From Macrostomum hystrix (lineage: Eukaryota > Platyhelminthes > Macrostomidae): a stretch of DNA of 64,000 nt. The stretch covers positions 20,434,001 through 20,498,000 of the forward strand of contig CATNEN010000038.1 in assembly GCA_950097015.1 (NCBI GenBank). The letters run 5' to 3'. The translations under genes and the position numbers were made by a program. Below the pieces are notes generated by a model. That model worked only from the letters and a program-made list of their open reading frames with translations. It was not told the DNA's origin and did no database searches. Positions 34,350 through 44,900 of the stretch are shown piece by piece (the stretch's first letter is position 1; each line of letters opens with the position of its first letter).

Positions 34350-37300
34350 CGCGGACCCAGGGATTATAAGCAAATGGACTGGAAGGCTAAAAATAACCCA
34401 TACCACAAGGGGGCATTAGTTTCCTACACAGCTTTTCTGCGGAGGGGCCACTTAATCTGAAACCGAGGCGAATCCGCAGTTAATTATTAGTAGGAATCGG
34501 CAGACTGACTGGAGAGCTTCGCAATCTTCCGCTTCCTTCCGCGCTCCGAATCGCCAGAAACTTCCTTAGCCAGGTTCTTCATCATGCAGTTGAAGAACGC
34601 TTTAGACAATCCTGTCTTCACATCATGTCCATGGGTGCATGTTGTGAGGTGGGTGAATGATTCTAGAAAAAGTGCGTCGTCGGTCATTTTGTCCACGAGT
34701 CCACAAAATACCAGCTGCTGCTGCTGAGCGCACATGAACTCCTGCTTCAATGTCTCCTTTCGCCGAATATCTTCGAAAATTTTCCAGCAATGAGTGCCCA
34801 AAGCAAAAGCAAACTCAGTTGGCTGGCAGAGACCACCTCGGTTGATCTGGTCAATGAAGGAGGAGGCCTGTGTTGGAACCCAGTCAACATCCAACTGCGC
34901 GGCAGCATCTTCCTCTAACAGCAGTTCTCTGCACGAATCACACCTTCGGTTTTTCACCAGAGTTCGGGCAACAGCGGCAAAGACGTAATAAATTACCGTC
35001 TGATCAGCAGGAGCTGGCTCGCAATCCATGTCTAGCTTTACGGCCAAGTTTTTGACACACTCCTGAACAGAGCTGCTGCTGTCGTCAGGCTTATCGATTG
35101 CAGCGTCAATCTCCTTAAGTGAGAATTCAGAATATTTCAGCAGACTTACAGCGGCGATCTTCCTGCTGTTCTCCTTGACCTGACGAGCGGAAATGTAAAA
35201 ATTGGCTTCTGACATCAGACTGCAGTGCTCCAAGGAGAACAAATGAGAGTCCTTCATGATCCAGAAGATGAGCTGCGCAGGCGGCCAGAGCACGACAAGT
35301 CACTCGACAAGCAAGGAACGGTTCTTTAGACAAGCCAGGATACCCAGACTTCTCCCAGCTCTGCAATATGTAACATCGAGTCAACATAAAAAATGGAATG
35401 AAAAGCCTTACTTCTAGAAATTCCAGACTCCAGAAGAAATTGCAGCTTCCAGTCAAGCGAAGAGCGCACAGGATCCTGGCTGATGTCACGTTTCGCTTTC
35501 CCTTTGAATGGAGTCCTGGCGTTCAAAAAATGCCAGAGCTTCAGCACAAGGCTGATGAAATCTGCAGTGGCCTGCCAGATCTTGCCTTCGTGCTCTGTGT
35601 AGCACCGCAGCGCATTTAGAGTGCTCTCATCGAAGACTGCCGCTGTCAGCTTCACCGAAGTTTTCTCCATGCTCTTTGGATTAAGCACGGCAGGGCTGAG
35701 CTTGTGCGCTAGCTTCAATGGCTTGGTTGCTTCCAGCTCGTAGAGCCGAACAATGTGTCCAAAGTGAGCCTCAGACACTTGTGGCCGAATTGGAAAGGCA
35801 GGAAACCGAAATTCTCCTCGGATTTTAAATTTATTGTAGATGTTCTTCAAATTGTGCACTGGATCGAACAGCACAAAAACAGGCTGTCCAGTTAATTCAT
35901 CCATGAAGCAAAGGTTGAAGTTGTTGCCGCACAGGCCTCTGACAAACTTGCGGTTCACTGCGGCATTATCAACGCACACTGCACAAACGGTGAAATTCAA
36001 CTTTCTTAAGACACTCATCGCCTGGTGAAACCATTCTGTAAGTTTCTTCGCAGTCAATGTTGCAACGGCATGCATCGCAATTATGTCCTTGTATTGACTC
36101 GCTACAGAGCGGATCATGAAGCAGCAAAGTGTCTTTGCTGTAGCTCCATCTGCATCCAGTCCATTCAACTGACCATTGTACTCAACCCGATTGGCAATGT
36201 AGATCTCATGGATTGCAAGGACGACAATTAAATTTCTCAACTTTTTCAAGCTTAGATGCCCGAAGCTTAAGATAGCCTTCGTTATCCAGACCTACCTTAG
36301 AACCAACTCTAGCTGTGATGGACCTCAAAGTGCGATCAGATGGCAGACCAAGTGCTTCCTGCTCCAGCATGGTCTTGTATGCAGCGGCACTGATTGAGTA
36401 AATTAAATACGCAAAAACGAGAAGCTCCTGCGAGTACCTGCGAGCAGAGGCTGGCTTCCTACTCAGCTTCAATTGCTCCAAAGCAAAGCTCACCGTTCGG
36501 TTATCTGCCAGCTCTTCCACCTCTTCTAACAGGTCTTCAGTCATATCCAGCAGATGTGAAACTTTATCGTCAGACTCGGCTGTATCCTCCTTCAAAATCT
36601 TGATTCTCGACATGATGTTAACAAGCTGGCTAAGGGTCGAGACCTTGCCATTAGTCAACAGATCGACAAACCTATTCATCTTCAGAGGCAATCCACGGAA
36701 TCCACATGTGAAGGTGAGGTCTTCTGCCAAGCAAATATAGCACGCAACATGAAAATTGGGCTCCATCTCAAGCATGTAAATGCACAGCTTGTCGTCACAC
36801 AGAGAGAATTGAAAACATGCTGGCTTACTCTCCTCCTGATCAAGTCTGGAGCGCACGTCGTGTAGGCTGCAATTGAGTCGGCTTCCTGAAAGGTGTCGAT
36901 GGTGCTTTGCAAGGCACTGAGTTCCCGCTCCAGACGTTCAGAAGAAGTCGCCGCTGTTGATCTCTGCGGCTTTTTTTCAGAGGACAGGTAGGATGGAGCG
37001 TTGGGAAAGATGGATGGCACAGCCCCTTGTTTCAAAAGGCGTCTTAGTAGTTGCTCCTTGCTCTTCTTACGTGCGGCGTTTGTATCCATGGAACTTTCAA
37101 CGAAGTCGTCCGGATGAAAATGTCTGGAGCAAATCCTTGAGTTTTTTGTTGCCTCAAACTCCTGCCTTGGATTGGCTCGCTTCCACTTTTCCAGAAGGGC
37201 GGGGTCCTTCCATGGAAAACTATGGAAGCTGACTCCTGCGACAGTTCCATTTGCTCGATTTGAGCATCCGTACGCTGAGCAAGCCTTCACCATTAGTGGT

Positions 37301-37622
37301 CTTCACTCTCAGAGTCTCAGACAATTATGTGTGCTAGTTAGCAAAAACAAGGAGAGATCGTTTTTAGTACATGCTGTACAGTGCAGCAATTATTGTAGTC
37401 CACTACAGGCCACAACCCCGGCTGAAATACGAACAGGGACGAATTGGAATGTACATTGTAGAGAGAGCTTTTTAGTGTACAACGAAAGCTTTCTTTCCCT
37501 CGTGGAACAAAGACCCCCCCAACTGGGGGACAGAAGGGAGAAGCATTGCCCCCTTGTGGTATAGGGTGGAAAATAAAATTATCTCTCCTTCCAGTCCAGT
37601 TGCTTATAATCCCGGGGTCCAC
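34350..37622 (-). mobile_element. P-superfamily (THAP) DNA transposon, about 3.3 kb
   Basis: Terminal inverted repeats: left CGCGGACCCAGGGATTATAA then GCAAATGGACTGGAAGG; right end the near reverse complement (CCTTCCAGTCCAGTTGCTTA then TAATCCCGGGGTCCAC). A subterminal inverted pair, ATACCACAAGGGGGCA, lies inside both ends. The 8-mer GGTCTAAT flanks the element at 34342-34349 and 37623-37630; 8-bp duplications are the rule for P elements. The length is close to the 2.9-kb Drosophila P element. Both ends, the duplication and the whole transposase length are present, so it is a fairly recent insertion. Confidence 0.93.
34487..37293 (-). pseudogene. P-element/THAP9-type transposase, reading frame broken
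   Basis: Reverse strand. Residues 1-95 form a THAP zinc finger: MVKACSAYGCSNRANG, FHSFPWKDPALLEKW, SRICSRHFHPDDF and GAVPSIFP (the AVPTIF box). The middle part, in a second frame (36856-36206), has RRYSQELLVFAYLIYS and LPSDRTLRSI. The RNase H-like part (36249 to about 35330) has LIVVLAIHEIYIANRVEYNG, CAVCVDNAAVNRKFV and FVLFDPVHNLKNIYNKF. The C-terminal part (35293-34487) has IYYVFAAVARTLV and RRCDSCRELLLEE. Frame changes occur near 36.86 kb, 36.24 kb (in an A-run) and 35.3-35.4 kb. I could not settle whether any is an intron. In the catalytic core the position that is usually Asp (DExxI) is His in AIHEIYI, which argues against activity. Confidence 0.85.
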
Positions 37623-37807
37623 GGTCTAATAGTGAATGTCAATTGTTGCCAACCTTAAACGTCTATGGCCACGCCTTGCTACAACTTGTTTTGCTAAACT
37701 GCCCCTAACTTAGGGCCATAGACATTCGGAGCGTACACCGATGATGAATTGCTGTAAATCTTTAACTGTCTAGGGGTATATAAGAGGCGCCCTAAATCAT
37801 AATCAAA

Positions 37808-37970
37808 TCGAGCAAATGGAACTGTCGCAGGAGTCAGCTTCCATAGTTTTCCATGGAAGGACCCCGCCCTTCTGGAAAAGTGGAAGCGAGCCAACCCAAG
37901 CCAGGAGTTTGAGGCAACAAAAAACTCAAGGATTTGCTCCAGACATTTTCACCATATGTTTAATTTCAAA
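37808..37970 (+). pseudogene. inverted fragment of the P-element THAP exon
   Basis: On the + strand this reads RANGTVAGVSFHSFPWKDPA, LLEKWKRANPSQEFEATKNS and RICSRHFHH, nearly identical to residues in the THAP finger of the element at 34350-37622 but in the opposite orientation, 178 bp outside its right end. It lacks the first finger cysteines and everything after the CxxH. The DNA upstream is different and includes TATATAAG at 37777-37784. It may be the remnant of a second copy or a rearranged duplicate. Confidence 0.85.
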
Positions 37971-38429
37971 AGCATTAGTGAACTTCTAGCCATTCTGAAC
38001 TGTACCATTGACTCCTAGCAACTTAACTTTTTAGACTTCACTTGGGTTCTAAAATGTTCAGTCTATTTCATCCTGCCTTTTGTTTATCTTTTAAAGCAAC
38101 TCTTCGACTTCAAAATCCCAATGTCCCATGGCTCGCCCCCTTATATGCAGCAATAGAAAAATAGGTGGGGTGTAATTTTTTGGACAAGTCGACTTTTTGC
38201 TGCTAAAAGTACACGATTTTAGTCTTCTGTCAACATGAATCGCGGAACATGGCTGGCGCTCTGTCTCCCCGATGGCATCTTATCTAGTTTGGAATTAATT
38301 TTTGTCTCGTCTAAAAGTAAGTGAATGAATGTGCATGAACGTGTAAGGTCTAAAACTCGCAATTAATAGTGAAGCATTAATTAAAACGTCGAAAAGTACG
38401 GAATTAACTTCACATATAGAAATGACAAC

Positions 38430-38625
38430 CTGGCCCAGCTGGGCCAGATACACAGCTATTTTGCGCTACGCTTATTAAGTCTGCGCACATCTGTTCAGAC
38501 CATGGAATTGCGCATTTACCCCCAGCTAATTCTGAAAAGTAATGATAAATTAAAGTTTTTCTTCTTGGCCGAGATTCGAACTCCCGACCTGACGATCAAA
38601 AGTCCGAAGCTCTACATGTATAGCT
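38430..38625 (-). mobile_element. SINE family 1 copy, diverged
   Basis: Reverse-strand order of family blocks: GGCCCAGCTGGGCCAGATAC, CATCTGTTCAGACCATGGAA (decayed palindrome), ACCCCCAGCTAATTCTG and the reverse B box GAGATTCGAACTCCCGACCT. About 195 bp. Confidence 0.75.
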
Positions 38626-40036
38626 GCACTAGTTTCGACTAATGACTCATCATTATTATTAACAGAGTGGGCGTGGATGCAGTTTTTTGTCTTCAAACTA
38701 AACCTGGTTCACAATTAAGCCTTCAGCTGCGTTTTCACAGTGTGCTACAGTGAAAGTCATTGCTAAATACACATCAGCATCTAAACGGTCAATTGCATTT
38801 TGCTATAACTTCATGCTATATACGTACGTAGTTCAGTAATGTATAAATATCTACTATGTGCATCACGTAAGCCAGCCGATGCAGTTTCTTCATTTAATGT
38901 TTTTTAATTTTGGTAGCCCTTACTTTGCTAATAAAAAGGCTGCATGTACTATCCATCTATCACCTTATGTACTATCTTCTGCTTAATCTATAAATGCAAT
39001 TGGAACGCATTTAATACACAATACACCCATAATGCAGCTGGATCTTAACATACCAAAGCTAGTAGACCAAAATGAATAGCTTTTTTAAGCCTACACATGT
39101 CAGTTCAATTTTTATAAAAAAGTTTCTGTACTATATATTGCGAGCTAGCTGTTTATAATAATATAAACATTTGTTTATCTAGTTTATCACTTTGATTGAC
39201 GTTGGCACTTCATGGTTTGTGCCGTTATACATATATATATGTATATGTCTGCTGCGATTGTATAAGTCTGAACATACTACATACTACATATACTATTATT
39301 TGATTATTACACACGTTGACTCGTTTACCTAAAATCACATATATTTGCTATACTTAATGTGTAGTATTGTATTTGTGCGTTCATAAACATAAAAAGTCAT
39401 AAATATATTTTATGTACACTTGCGATGCGCCACAAAAATCCATCTGCAGTTAATAAAAATATATTTATAGTACTTTTCTGCTCTAATCGGTCCAGCCGTT
39501 CGGTAAAATTAAACAGTTTTTTAATTAAAACAAACACTTAAAAATTAAAAAAGGACATCTCTATTTAATACTAAAGGTTTTTGTTAAGCTGTAAAAATGG
39601 AAAATATGCGAGAATCTTTAAAAAAAAAGAGGACAAAACTTTATTTAGTTAATTTTTTAATTAAGTTTTTAATTATTTTTTCTTACAATTAACTTATTTA
39701 AAACAAATAATTCAAAACTTTAATAAAAATACAAGGGTAAGAAGTTTTAAGAACATAAACTGTACTTTATAAATTAACACACTGTATAAAAATCTGAAAA
39801 GCTGTATTAAAGCAAAGCAAATAATTTATCTACTCATAGTAGACAGTAGTTGAGTAGTTTTTGTTGAGTCGAGAAATGCCTATACAGCCAAAAATGATGG
39901 GTTTTGTTTCTAACAAAACAAGTATGTTAGACGTTATGTTATGTTATACGACGATCGAAAACTAAAGTCTAAAATATTTTCCAGTCATTGGCATTAGAAA
40001 TGGGCATTGCCAACTGGAAATTACTTACTACATTCT

Positions 40037-40042
40037 TTTATT
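40037..40042 (-). terminator. possible poly(A) signal of the C1orf87-like gene
   Basis: TTTATT on the + strand (AATAAA on the gene strand), about 195 bp beyond the stop codon at 40235. Confidence 0.4.
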
Positions 40043-40234
40043 AGTACGTGAGGCCAAGAGAAATATATAAGCACATTATTATTGGTGCACTTGGATTTGA
40101 CAAACATACCTTTAACATAGCGCTACAATGCGATGACCTTGTCAAACAAACGAAGTCATGGATTTGGTGGCTTCGTATACAAGTAATTAAATGGTTGTAC
40201 AATGCGCATTGCAATTGATGACGCAATCGGCACA

Positions 40235-41906
40235 TCAAAGCCTGCCGCCCTGCTGTTTGATACCTAGCCTACGCAACAGTTCATTGATGTTCACGCCGCC
40301 ATTGCCGACACGCGAAGCGTTTAGAGCGGCCTGCAGGGCACCCTGATCGATGCCTAGGTCCAAATCGGCGTTATAGTGCCCAACTAGCTCCTTCACCTGA
40401 GACTCGCTTACAAAGCCTATAGTGTGTGGTTCAATATGGGTTGGAAAAATCATTGTTTGTGCACTTAAACAGTACATAAAAAAGCAATAACAAACAAGAA
40501 AGTTCGTCAGAGAGATTCTGAATAACCATATACTCGAGTATCTCGCCCCTGTCTCATCTCTCCCATGTCTCTCTCTACCCTGTCTCATCTCTACCCTGTC
40601 TCATCTCTACCCTGTCTCATCTCTACCCTGTCTCATCTCTACCCTGTCTCATCTCTACCCTGTCTCATCTCTACCCTGTCTCATCTGTCCCCTGTCTCAT
40701 CTCTCCCCTGTCTCATCTGTCCCCTGTCTCATCTCTCCCCTGTCTCATCTCTCCCCTGTCTCATCTCTCCATTGTCTCATCTCTCCCCTGTCTCGTCTCT
40801 CCCCTGTCTCATCTGTCCCCTGTCTCATCTCTCCCCTGTCTCATCTCTCCATTGTCTCATCTCTCCCCTGTCTCGTCTCTCCCCTGTCTCATCTGTCCCC
40901 TGTCTCATCTCTCCCCTGTCTCATCTCTCCATTGTCTCATCTCTCCCCTGTCTCGTCTCTCCCCTGTCTCATCTGTCCCCTGTCTCATCTCTCCCCTGTC
41001 TCATCTCTCCATTGTCTCATCTCTCCCCTGTGCTCAATGTGTAACCAGATTCGACGCAACGGGCCAATCACACTCACCTCTAGCCTGAGTGTCGCGCCTA
41101 TAAAGTGCATCAGCAAGTTTCATGAATCGATTGAACCACGGCTCTGTCAGTGCCACAGTCGCGGCCTGTCGCTGTGTCATCATTGTGCCAGTGTGCGCCG
41201 GCGGTGGACTCGGCGTCCTGTACAGCGGCTGAGCGGCTCCAGTCGCTAAAGATTGCGCCGGCTGAACGATCGACAGAGTCTGAGCAGGATCCGCGTGCGG
41301 CCACGACGCCGCCGGCTCCGGGAAGTGCTTGGCGTAGTCCAGCGGGCGTCGCGACATCGGAATCCTCAGGCCGGTGCTCTGCGGCGCGATCACGCGCTCC
41401 AGGTAGCCGACAAACTGCTCCCAGTCGTACTGGCCGCCGCCGCGAGGCCGACAGAGAGCCACGACATTGTCCAGAGTCTGCTCGCTGATTGGCAGGTTGA
41501 AATCCCAAACCAGGCGTTTCATCTGGTCCCGACTGAGAGTGCCGCGCAGAAGCCGGTCGGCGCGTTGAAAAGCCAATCTGAGAGCCTCGAAGTTGATCGG
41601 CTGCTGCTGGCGCTGCGGCGAGTCGGTGATGGCGGCAACTTCGGATTCCAGCTGACGCAGCACCCGGGGCAGGTCCCTGTCGGTGGACAGCTTCGAAGGC
41701 GACTGCGGCTGCTGCTGCTGCAGATACGAATGCGTTGACGGCGTAGGCGACTGTGGAGGCGACGGCAGTCGGTAGGTGTCACTGCGTATTGAGTGGCGCG
41801 ACGGACTCAAGTTGGAGCACAGCTCAATTTCTCTGAGGCTATTGAAAAATACAAGTTCAGAGCTACTCACGCCTCATCTGGTCGGTAATAGCCGCCAGAG
41901 CTTGCC

Positions 41907-41939
<33 letters not shown>

Positions 41940-44900
41940 TGAACCTGGTAGTAAGATGAATCCGGCCTATGGAAAAAAACAGTGTTTCTTTATATATATT
42001 TATATATATATAATAAACCAACTTACTAATAGCAGTGTGGTTTAGACACTAACGCATCGAATAAATGTATTTCTAGCCGTTGTTGTACTTCATCATGGCC
42101 TAGGGTTACATTTTAGCCTTTGTCACTGCTGTTATTCTAGTCGTGAATTCAACTGCGATTCCAGCTACTGCTTCTACGATTCTAGCTGCTGCTTCTACGA
42201 TTCTAGCTGCTGCTTCTGCGATTCTAGCTGCTGCTTCTGCGATTCTAGCTGCTGCTTCTGCGATTCTAGCTGCTGCTTCTGCGATTCTAGCTGCTGCTTC
42301 TGCGATTCTAGCTACTGCTTCTGCGATTCTAGCTGCTGCTTCTGCGATTCCAGCTACTGCTTCTACGATTCTAGCTGCTGCTTCTACGATTCTAGCTGCT
42401 GCTTCTACGATTCTAGCTGCTGCTTCTGCGATTCCAGCTACTGCTTCTACGATTCTAGCTGCTGCTTCTGCGATTCTAGCTGCTGCTTCTACGATTCTAG
42501 GTACTGCTTCTGCGATTCTAGCTACTGCTTCTGCGATTCTAGCTACTGCTTTTGCGATTCTAGCTGCTGCTTATGCGATTCTAGCTGCTGCTTATGCGAT
42601 TCTAGCTGCTGCTGCGATTCTAGCTACTGCTTCTGCGATTCTAGCTACTGCTTCTGCGATTCTAGCTGCTACTGCTGCGATTCTAGCTACTGCTTATGCG
42701 ATTCTAGCTGCTGCTGCGATTCTAGCTGCTGCTGCGATTCTAGCTACTGCTTCTGCGATTCTAGCTGCTGCTTCTGCGATTCCAGCTACTGCTTCTACGA
42801 TTCTAGCTGCTGCTTCTGCGATTCTAGCTGCTGCTTCTGCGATTCCAGCTGCTGCTTCTGCGATTCTAGCTGCTGCTTCTACGATTCTAGCTGCTGCTTC
42901 TGCGATTCTAGCTGCTGCTTCTGCGATTCTAGCTGCTGCTTCTGCGATTCTAGCTGCTGCTGCGATTCTAGCTGCTGCTTCTGCGATTCCAGCTACTGCT
43001 TCTACGATTCTAGCTGCTGCTTCTACGATTCTAGCTGCTGCTTCTACGATTCTAGGTACTGCTTCTGCGATTCTAGCTACTGCTTCTGCGATTCTAGCTG
43101 CTGCTTATGCAATTCTAGCTGCTGCTGCGATTCTAGCTACTGCTGCGATTCTAGCTACTGCTTCTGCGATTCTAGCTGCTACTGCTGCGATTCTAGCTAC
43201 TGCTGATGCGATTCTAGCTGCTGCTGCGATTCTAGCTACTGCTGCGATTCTAGCTACTGCTTCTGCGATTCTAGCTGCTGCTACTGCGATTCTAGCTACT
43301 GCTTCTGCAATTCTAGCTACTGCTTCTGCGATTCTAGCTACTGCTACTGCGATTCTAGCTACTGCTTCTGCGATTCTAGCTACTGCTACTGCGATTCTAG
43401 CTGCTGCTTCTGCGATTCTAGCTGCTGCTTTTACGATTCTAGCTACTGCTACTGCGATTCTAGCTGCTGCTTCTGCGATTCTAGCTGCTGCTTTTACGAT
43501 TCTAGCTGCTGCTTTTACGATTCTAGCTGCTGCTTTTACGATTCTAGCTGCTGCTTCTACGATTCTAGCTGCTGCTTTTACGATTCTAGCTACTGCTACT
43601 GCGATTCTAGCTGCTGCTTCTGCGATTCTAGCTACTGCTTCTTCGATTCTCCTAAAAGTCGTTATCTGCATCTGCATCTTAATCATGAATTTTCGAAGGT
43701 TACTCAACAGGACTCACGGGCCGCCACTGCCCAAGTGTAGGCTAGCACCGATAAACGAGAGCACCTTTTCGTAGTTGATACGCGGTGCTTCGTAAGGACT
43801 GACAAACACCGAAGCAACTAGGCGAGCCAGCGGGTCGGACAGGAAAATCTGTTGGATTTAGGGCAGTGCACGAGATAATACTACGAGTATTTATGCTTCT
43901 GATACCTATTATCTCCGTAATAAGGTATTTCAAAGGTTTTGTTATTGATGCGATTCTTGCTACGATTCCTAATTCGATTCTTGCTACGATTCCTCCTCGA
44001 TTCTTACTTCGATTCCGTCTTCGATTCTTACTACGATTCCTCCTTCGGTTCTTGCTACGATTCCGTCTTCGATTCTTGCTACGATTCCTCCTTCGGTTCT
44101 TGCTACGATTCCCCCTTCGATTCTTGCTACGATTTCTTTTTCGGTTCATGCTACGATTCCGTCTTCGATTCTTACTACGATTCCTCCTTCGATTCTTGCT
44201 ACGATTTCTCCTACGATTCTTACAGCGATTCATTCTTCGATTCTTGCTACGATTCCGTCTTCGATTCTTGCTACGATTCCTCCTTCGGTTCTTGCTACGA
44301 TTCCGTCTTCGATTCTTACTACGATTTCTCTTTCGATTCTTGCTACGATTCCCCCTTCGATTCTTGCTACGATTCCTCCTTCGATTCTTGCTACGATTCC
44401 TCCTTCGATTCTTGCTACGATTCCGTCTTAGATTCTTGCTACGATTTCTCTTTCGATTCTTGCTACGATTCCCCCTTCGATTCTTGCTACGATTCCTCCT
44501 TCGATTCTTGCTACGATACCGTCTTCGATTCTTGCTACGATTCCTCCTTCGATTCTTGCTACGATTCCGTCTTAGATTCTTGCTACGATTTCTCTTTCGA
44601 TTCTTGCTACGATTCCCCTTCGATTCTTGCTACGATTCCTCCTTCGATTCTTGCTACGATACCGTCTTCGATTCTTACTACGATTCCTCCTTCGATTCTT
44701 GCTACGATTCCTTTTACAATTCTTACAGCGATTCCTTCTTCGATTCTTGCTACGATTCCGTCTTCGATTCTTGCTACGATTCCTCCTTCGGTTTTTGCTA
44801 CGATTCCGTCTTAGATTCTTGCTACGATTCCGTCTTCGATTCTTACTACGATTCGTCCTTCGATTCTTGCTACGATTGCTCATTCGATTCTTACTACGAT

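Larger units (their letters stand above)
37971..40234. other. spacer with one SINE, no gene seen
   Basis: AT-rich DNA between the P-element relic and the C1orf87-like gene. It includes a SINE family 1 copy (38430-38625) and the 3' flank of the next gene. No coding sequence is supported. Confidence 0.4.

Noticed and set aside
42143-43774. 543-codon open frame (AILAAAS repeats)
   Set aside because: It is the translation of a 21-bp minisatellite whose length is a multiple of 3, lies antisense in an intron of the C1orf87-like gene, and is open in several frames.
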